Below are positions 32,311 through 37,262 of a stretch of 37,262 nt of DNA, piece after piece. The translations under genes were made by a program, and so were the position numbers. How positions within the stretch are numbered: position 1 is the stretch's first letter; the number at the start of each line of letters is the position of its first letter. The notes below the pieces were generated by a model that saw only the letters and a program-made list of their open reading frames with translations, made no database searches and had not been told where the DNA came from. The DNA is from an uncultured Pseudomonadota bacterium (lineage in GTDB: Bacteria > Bdellovibrionota_B > Oligoflexia > Oligoflexales > CAIYRB01): contig CAIWTN010000014.1 in NCBI GenBank assembly GCA_903915625.1, positions 1 to 37,262 of the forward strand, written 5' to 3'.

Positions 32311-34497
32311 TTACTTCATAGAGTGATGAAATAGCATTTCACGATACTTCGGCAGAGTCCAAAGCTCATCCGCAACCTCTTGCTCGGCACGATCGGCAGC
32401 GGCGCGCAGCTTATCTGCTGTAGGCCTGCAATCACGGACTAACATAGCTACCTTAGCGACCTCATCGTGAGTCTCGCCTAATTTATCAAGCGATTTCTTC
32501 AACGAATCACAATGCGATAACAAATCAGCAAAGGTCGATTCAAGAATAGCAGTGCGGCGTCCGAGAGCAGACTTCAAACTATCGTTCTTGACATCCCGCT
32601 GAACGGCATAGGTGCGTTCCAGTTGCTTCTCGATAGCTGGGACAACGTACTCATTGACCAAAGCGACCGTGGTATCGAGCTCGACTTCCATAGATTTAAC
32701 GTAGCGCTCCATTTGTACGTTGTATCTCGAAAGGATTTCCTCGCGGCTCAAAACCTTAGTTGAAATCAAAAACTCAGTAGCCTTTTCGTCATTCCACACT
32801 GCAAATGCATCAGCTGCTGAGTCAATAATCGGCAAGTGACGTCGCTTAGCCTCTTCGCGCCACTCAGCGGAATAGTTATTACCCGAGAACAGAATGGCAC
32901 TATTCTCATTGATCAGGTCGCGCACCAACGTAATTACCGCTTCATCACGACTTGGTGTCTTAGCCAAAATCACTTTAAGACGAGCCGATGCCTCAGCGAG
33001 CGTGTCTGAAACCGCAGCATTTAGCACCGACATAGGCACAGCCACATTGGCTGAAGCACCAACCGCACGGAACTCAAACTTATTGCCGGTAAAGGCAAAA
33101 GGGCTAGTACGGTTACGATCGGTGTAATCCTTAGAGATATCCGGAATGTGGCTGACGCCTAAATTGATAATCTCTCGCTCAGAGCCACGAGCCGCCTCTC
33201 CGCGAGCGATTGTCTCAAAGATCTTTTCAAGCATGGAGCCCAAGAAGATAGAAATAATTGTCGGTGGCGCTTCATTGCCCCCTAGACGCAAATCATTGCC
33301 AGGACTCATGATCGATGAAGCAAGTATGCCTGCGTGCTTATGCACGGCCCGAATAACAACCGCTGCGACGGCCAAAAAACGCAAATTTTGATGCGGTGTA
33401 TGGCCCGGATCTAACAGGTTTTCACCCTTGTCATTCGACATGGACCAGTTGCAATGCTTGCCACTGCCGTTAATCGCGGCGAACGGTTTTTCATGGAGAA
33501 GGCACATGAAGTTATGACGGGCAGCAACCCGCTTCATGGTCTCCATCGCTAAGGTGTTGTGGTCCGAAGCAATCGACATGCTTTCGAAGATCGGCGCCAT
33601 CTCAAACTGGCTCGGCGCTACTTCGTTGTGCCGTGTCTTCACAGGCACCCCAAGACGGTAAAGTTCGCGCTCCAGATCTTCCATGAATGAGATTACGCGG
33701 GTGGGGATCGAACCAAAGTAGTGATCCTCTAGCTTTTGGCCTCGAGCTGTAGGCGCTCCTAATAATGTCCGCCCGGTCATCATCAGGTCCGGGCGTCTTG
33801 CAGCAACTTCCCGATCAACCAGGAAATACTCCTGCTCTGCCCCAAGTGTCGCCATTACTGACTTGACGTCGACATCTCCCAGGAGTTTTAGGAACGCACA
33901 CGCTTCCTGCGACAAGGTCTGTACGGAGCGCAAAAGTGGGGTTTTATTATCAAGCGCCTGACCATGGTATCCAAAGAATACGGTAGGAATACAAAGAGTC
34001 TTCGCACCAACCGCGTTTTCTACAATAAATAATGGCGAGGTGGGATCCCATGCGGTGTATCCGCGCGCTTCAAAAGTTGATCTCATCCCTCCAGAGGGGA
34101 AACTCGATGCATCGGGCTCGCCTTGGATAAGCATGCTACCGGTGAAGCGCTCGATTACTTTTAATTCAGAGTGATTGGCATGCTGGATCGAGATGAATGA
34201 ATCATGCTTTTCGGCAGTGAGACCTGTCATCGGCTGAAACCAGTGGCAAAAGTGAGTAGCACCCTTCCGGATGGCCCAGTCCATAATCGCCTTAGCAATG
34301 GCATCGGCTGTATCTTTTGAAAGCTTACGCCCATGCTCCAAAGTCTTGATCAGCTCATTGAAGGCCTCACGCGGCAAACGCTCGCGCATCTCACCTAAGC
34401 CAAAGGTAAGCTCGCCAAAATACTCTGAAATCGGCTGAGCCGGGGTATCCCGGCCGATAGCTAAAGACGAAAACTGGCTAATATTATCAGCTGACAT
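32311..34497 (-). CDS. glnN: Type III glutamine synthetase
   Basis: A 728-residue protein, the size of GSIII and far longer than the common type I enzyme. Family blocks: GATHFCHWFQPMTG (79-92), GAEQEYFLV (219-227), RHNEVAPSQFEMAP (289-302), NGSGKHCNWSM (343-353). It makes glutamine from glutamate and ammonia with ATP. The ATG is preceded by AAGGAG 8 bases upstream. A terminator follows. No regulatory protein gene (for example a GlnB type) is near, and no sigma-54 promoter could be seen. Confidence 0.95.
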   Translation of the reverse strand: MSADNISQFSSLAIGRDTPAQPISEYFGELTFGLGEMRERLPREAFNELIKTLEHGRKLSKDTADAIAKAIMDWAIRKGATHFCHWFQPMTGLTAEKHDSFISIQHANHSELKVIERFTGSMLIQGEPDASSFPSGGMRSTFEARGYTAWDPTSPLFIVENAVGAKTLCIPTVFFGYHGQALDNKTPLLRSVQTLSQEACAFLKLLGDVDVKSVMATLGAEQEYFLVDREVAARRPDLMMTGRTLLGAPTARGQKLEDHYFGSIPTRVISFMEDLERELYRLGVPVKTRHNEVAPSQFEMAPIFESMSIASDHNTLAMETMKRVAARHNFMCLLHEKPFAAINGSGKHCNWSMSNDKGENLLDPGHTPHQNLRFLAVAAVVIRAVHKHAGILASSIMSPGNDLRLGGNEAPPTIISIFLGSMLEKIFETIARGEAARGSEREIINLGVSHIPDISKDYTDRNRTSPFAFTGNKFEFRAVGASANVAVPMSVLNAAVSDTLAEASARLKVILAKTPSRDEAVITLVRDLINENSAILFSGNNYSAEWREEAKRRHLPIIDSAADAFAVWNDEKATEFLISTKVLSREEILSRYNVQMERYVKSMEVELDTTVALVNEYVVPAIEKQLERTYAVQRDVKNDSLKSALGRRTAILESTFADLLSHCDSLKKSLDKLGETHDEVAKVAMLVRDCRPTADKLRAAADRAEQEVADELWTLPKYREMLFHHSMK

Positions 34498-34672
34498 AAC
34501 GCGGTCTCCTTAATCTTCCTGAATCAAACGCTGACTCTAAGAAACACAAACCAAATGGTACTCCGAGAATTTCATTAAACCCAACTCCACGGAGAACCAG
34601 CTGGCGGATTATGTCGACAAGGACAAGCAAAAGGCAAGCAAGATCAGGAGCTATTGCATCTAAAAGAGAAAA

Positions 34673-34696
34673 GGCGCTCTCCCTGCGGAGTGCGCC
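34673..34696 (-). terminator. Rho-independent terminator of the RRM-protein gene
   Basis: On the minus strand GGCGCACTCC (34696-34687), loop GCAG, GGAGAGCGCC (34682-34673) pair with one internal mismatch, followed by TTTTCTCTTTT. It lies about 25 bases past the gene end. Confidence 0.8.
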
Positions 34697-34719
34697 TCGA
34701 TTGTTTATTTCAAATTAAA

Positions 34720-35160
34720 TTACCAGCGATTACCGCCGCGATCACCGCCGCCGCCGTAACCACCGCCGCCGCCGTAACCACCGCCGCCGCCGTAACCACC
34801 GCCGCCGCCGTAACCACCGCCGCGATCACCGCCACCGTAGCCACCACCGCCGCCGCCGCCGCCGTAACCGCCGCCACTACTACGCCCACCGCCGCCGCCG
34901 CCGCTACGAGCAGGACGCTCTTGAGCTTCGTTGACCTTAATCGTACGGCCATCTAACTCTTTGCCATCCATTTCAGACAAGGCTGAAGCTGCATCACTGT
35001 CAGACTCAAACGTGACAAATCCGAATCCACGGGAGCGACCGGTTTCACGATCTGTAATGACCTTAGCTTCGCTGACATGACCAAATTTTTCGAACGCCTG
35101 GCGCAGACTTTCGTCATCTGATCCCCAGCTCAAACCACCTACAAAAAGCTTCTTAGACAT
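34720..35160 (-). CDS. RRM RNA-binding protein with Gly-rich repeat tail
   Basis: A 146-residue protein. One RRM (about 3-80) carries RNP2 LFVGGL (5-10) and RNP1 RGFGFVTF (44-51). The C-terminal half (86-146) is Gly/Tyr/Arg-rich (GGGGGY and DRGG units). Bacterial and cyanobacterial Rbp proteins with this layout are cold-induced. The tail could promote clustering on RNA, an inference. The ATG has AGGAG 9 bases upstream; a candidate promoter lies about 130 bases upstream, giving a leader of about 120 bases. The tail includes four perfect 18-base repeats. Confidence 0.93.
   Translation of the reverse strand: MSKKLFVGGLSWGSDDESLRQAFEKFGHVSEAKVITDRETGRSRGFGFVTFESDSDAASALSEMDGKELDGRTIKVNEAQERPARSGGGGGGRSSGGGYGGGGGGGGYGGGDRGGGYGGGGGYGGGGGYGGGGGYGGGGDRGGNRW
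34756..34827 (-). repeat. Four tandem 18-base repeats in the RRM protein tail
   Basis: Plus-strand GTAACC recurs at 34756, 34774, 34792 and 34810, with Gly-codon complements (CCGCC) between. The 18-base unit encodes six residues (GGGGGY type), so changes in copy number keep the reading frame. Confidence 0.85.
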
Positions 35161-35288
35161 CCTGACTCGCTCCTCTTATCGGCACAGTCCGCGACCGTGC
35201 ACTCCTCTGACATCCCGACCCCTTCAGCAATCTGCTGTGGGTACCCGGTGGTGGCCCCGATGACCTCCAACTTACCGGATATATGATT

Positions 35289-35317
35289 ATCTTATAAAAT
35301 GTAACTTAATTTACCAA
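35289..35317 (-). promoter_or_regulatory. Sigma-70-like promoter for the RRM-protein gene
   Basis: On the minus strand TTGGTA (35317-35312) and TAAGAT (35294-35289) are separated by 17 bases, each matching four of six consensus bases. The expected start lies near 35282, leaving a leader of about 120 bases with a small CAGCA/TGCTG hairpin (35226-35238). Confidence 0.5.
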
Positions 35318-35439
35318 CCAGCTGCGATACCATAAAATCTTTGGCCAAAATGCCAACCTGCCACCCTGTGGCTGGGTCCCTCATTCTGATTTTTTTGCCA
35401 ATCTTTTCTGCTTCATACGAAATAAACAGAATGGCCACA

Positions 35440-36810
35440 CTATCTCACCGTAATAGACTTCGCGTTAACAAACTCCCGAAGTCCATGTAGCGACAACTCC
35501 TTACCGTACCCAGAATTACCAATACCCCCAAACGGCAACCGCGGATCCGAGACCACCATGTCATTTACCGCGACCAATCCCGCAGCAATTTCGGACCGCG
35601 CGAGATACTCTGCTCGCTCGCAATCACTGCTAAAAATTGCACAACCAAGGCCAAAATTCGTGTTAGCTGCCAAGGCTAGGGCTTGCCGTTCGTTTTTGGC
35701 GCTGATGATTGGCGCCACTGGTCCGAACACCTCTTCATGAAAGACCGGCATCTCCGGATTAACATTCACAAGGATAGTCGGTGGGTAAAAATACCCAGGC
35801 CCGTCAACACGCTGGCCACCGAGAAGTACACGAGCACCTAAAGACACACTAGCTTTTACCTGCCGATCGATCGCTTCGACTATTGATAGCTTTGCTAAAG
35901 GACCAATATCGTGAGCCTTGTCGCGGGGATCTCCTACCCGACGCGCCCGCGCTTGCTGAAGGAACGCTTCGAGAAATGAGTCATAAACCAACTCATCTAC
36001 AATAAATCGCTTAGCTGCAACACAGCTTTGACCGTTGTTTATAAAACGCGATTGCGCGCAAATTTTGGCTGCCTGCATCACATCAGCATCACGCAAAACT
36101 ATATATGGATCGCTGCCACCAAGTTCGAGCACAGTTTTCTTAAGATACTTACCGGCGAGCGCTGCTACAGAGCTTCCGGCTCGCTCACTACCGGTCAGAC
36201 TGACTGCACGAATACGCTGGTCAGCTATCACCGGCTCAATGCCCTTATGGTCTACAAATAGTGTTGTAAAGACTCCTTCCGGCAGTCCAGCCTCTCTCCA
36301 CAACTCAGCTAGGATTAGCGCCACACCCGCACTATTATCAGCATGTTTCAGGAGGACCGTGTTACCGGCGGCAATTGCAGGTGCCGCGCAGCGGATAACC
36401 TGCCAAAAGGGGAAATTCCACGGCATGATCGCAAGAATCGGCCCCAGTGCTTGATAGGCCACGTAACTCTTCGCATGCCCGGTAGACACCACGTCATCAG
36501 CCAACATACTTGCGGCATGTTCTGCATAATACAAACAGGCTGTTGCACACTTTTCTAATTCTGCTTCAGCCTGAAGAATGGGTTTGCCCATCTCATCGGT
36601 CACAAGTTCGGCAAGAGCCTCTTTTTTTTGTATTAGCAACTGGGCTAACTTACGCAGAGCCTCCGCACGCGTGGTGATCGGCGCGCGAGACCAGTGCTGA
36701 AAAGCTCGCGATGAGGCCACGAGGGCCGCCTCAATTTGCTCTGGAGCCAAGTACTCATAACGCCGAATTTCTTGAGCATTCTTGGGATTTATCGTGGAAA
36801 AACCAGACAT
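35440..36810 (-). CDS. NAD(P)-dependent aldehyde dehydrogenase (succinate-semialdehyde dehydrogenase-like)
   Basis: A 456-residue ALDH: PWNFPFW (130-136), LELGGSDP with E229, catalytic C263 in NNGQSCVAAKRF, and EEVFGPV. The short N-terminus and INPK opening resemble the GabD/Sad group, which oxidises succinate semialdehyde. It is cytosolic. Cofactor preference cannot be read. The ATG has GGAGG 9 bases upstream. It is divergent from the Lys-rich lipoprotein gene. No GABA aminotransferase lies in the window. Confidence 0.9.
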   Translation of the reverse strand: MSGFSTINPKNAQEIRRYEYLAPEQIEAALVASSRAFQHWSRAPITTRAEALRKLAQLLIQKKEALAELVTDEMGKPILQAEAELEKCATACLYYAEHAASMLADDVVSTGHAKSYVAYQALGPILAIMPWNFPFWQVIRCAAPAIAAGNTVLLKHADNSAGVALILAELWREAGLPEGVFTTLFVDHKGIEPVIADQRIRAVSLTGSERAGSSVAALAGKYLKKTVLELGGSDPYIVLRDADVMQAAKICAQSRFINNGQSCVAAKRFIVDELVYDSFLEAFLQQARARRVGDPRDKAHDIGPLAKLSIVEAIDRQVKASVSLGARVLLGGQRVDGPGYFYPPTILVNVNPEMPVFHEEVFGPVAPIISAKNERQALALAANTNFGLGCAIFSSDCERAEYLARSEIAAGLVAVNDMVVSDPRLPFGGIGNSGYGKELSLHGLREFVNAKSITVR

Positions 36811-36901
36811 TAGATCATACCTCCGCGATAAAGATTAAATTCTTTCCACCGAACAGTGTCCTGGCGGAGTCAATGTTTTAACAGCTGTGGGGGTTTCGGC
36901 T

Positions 36902-37189
36902 ATGAGTTTAGGCTTGGATTCGGCAACGATTAAGAAATTGATGTGGTCTCTTTCCTGCGGGATGTTGCTAAGTGTCTCGGGTTTTGGCACCTCCGGATGC
37001 TTTGGCACCGGTGGCAAAAAAGACAAAACCGAAGAAGTTAGCGAAGAAGAAGACGGCGGCAAAATGGACGACACTGGTAAGAAAAAAGGTAAAAAGAAAG
37101 CCGCCAAGAAAAAAGGTAAAAAGAAGGCTGATCCAGGCAAAGGCAGCACTGAAAGCACCCCACCGGCCGAAGGGGACGTGGCGGAGTAA
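36902..37189 (+). CDS. Small Lys-rich putative lipoprotein
   Basis: A 95-residue protein with a hydrophobic leader ending GTSGC, a likely lipobox with Cys33. An acidic stretch (about 41-57) follows, then a run of GKKK/AKKK units that is very basic, and a short Pro/Glu end. It resembles in layout the acidic-linker lipoprotein at 28571. The exact start is uncertain: ATG 36902 has GGGGG about 8 bases upstream and gives a longer leader; ATG 36941 gives a more typical signal length. Function unknown. Confidence 0.65.
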   Translation: MSLGLDSATIKKLMWSLSCGMLLSVSGFGTSGCFGTGGKKDKTEEVSEEEDGGKMDDTGKKKGKKKAAKKKGKKKADPGKGSTESTPPAEGDVAE

Positions 37190-37262
37190 TGACCTGCCCC
37201 AGATGCATCATCGGAAGCAGAGGGTCGAGCAGGTCTGAATAAGCCTATAATTCACAGCAAAT

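Noticed and set aside
34498-34672. Possible sigma-54 promoter upstream of glnN
   Set aside because: No GG-N10-GC pair with the right context could be placed; a TTGC block lacks its -24 partner.
34756-34827. Possible CRISPR-like repeats
   Set aside because: The units are contiguous with no spacers and lie inside a coding frame.
34654-34956. Ala/Thr-rich frame opposite the RRM protein tail
   Set aside because: It is the complement of the Gly-codon repeat and follows from that repeat's composition.
36835-37158. Pro/Phe-rich frame opposite the Lys-rich lipoprotein
   Set aside because: Antisense of the Lys repeats (AAA/AAG), giving Phe/Leu runs.

Overview
The window is gene-dense bacterial chromosome of moderate GC, by eye about half. 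It carries 34 supportable protein genes on both strands. I saw no tRNA, rRNA, insertion sequence, phage gene or CRISPR array. Several traits suggest a Gram-negative, probably free-living aerobic heterotroph: a GT9 heptosyltransferase-type LPS enzyme, many Sec and lipobox signal peptides, type III glutamine synthetase, class II fructose bisphosphatase (GlpX), and frequent small lipoproteins with acidic, Lys-rich or Pro-rich linkers. The mix resembles deep-branching Bdellovibrionota (Oligoflexia-like) more than classical Proteobacteria. That placement is inference; no marker gene in the window fixes it.

Layout. 1-2.2 kb: an Hfq/LSm-like 66-residue protein and a TMTC-like membrane glycosyltransferase with TPRs. 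2.2-7.4 kb: a carbohydrate block with a secreted GH31 glycosidase plus galactose mutarotase operon, and a divergent secreted GH5 mannanase. 7.4-12.4 kb: tandem universal stress protein, EF-P hydroxylase (EpmC) with an Mpo1-like dioxygenase, a GT9 glycosyltransferase with a small coiled-coil exported protein, and a RutE-type nitroreductase. 12.4-14.2 kb: a glpX - YkgJ-like - OsmC-like operon. 14.4-18.9 kb: a GH6 cellulase predicted as a lipoprotein, then a membrane protein and neutral ceramidase operon. 19-21 kb: a DEAD-box helicase and a small unknown. 21-25 kb: a PLP enzyme of the amino-acid deaminase/aldolase type behind a large unknown lipoprotein, and a regulator/secreted-protein pair with overlapping genes. 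25.5-28.5 kb: an exported trypsin-like protease overlapping an FHA membrane protein, and a DUF420 protein. 28.5-32.2 kb: an SH3b lipoprotein, an aminotransferase, and a pair of unknown exported proteins. 32.3-37.2 kb: glnN, a Gly-rich RRM protein, an aldehyde dehydrogenase and a Lys-rich lipoprotein.

Themes. The exported glycosidases (GH31, GH5, GH6) plus mutarotase point to use of plant or microbial polysaccharides. The ceramidase and the Mpo1-like protein suggest contact with eukaryotic-type sphingolipids, or a sphingolipid-containing envelope. The helicase and RRM protein both end in low-complexity RNA-binding tails. The best candidates for undescribed biology are the protease-FHA pair, the regulator/secreted-protein cassette with its palindromic upstream region, the lipoprotein/PLP-enzyme pair, and the EpmC/Mpo1 pair. 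Five gene starts (10323-11564, 11773-12360, 13238-14197, 14375-15616, 31526-32206) were moved inward from the longest open frame to fit Shine-Dalgarno spacing.
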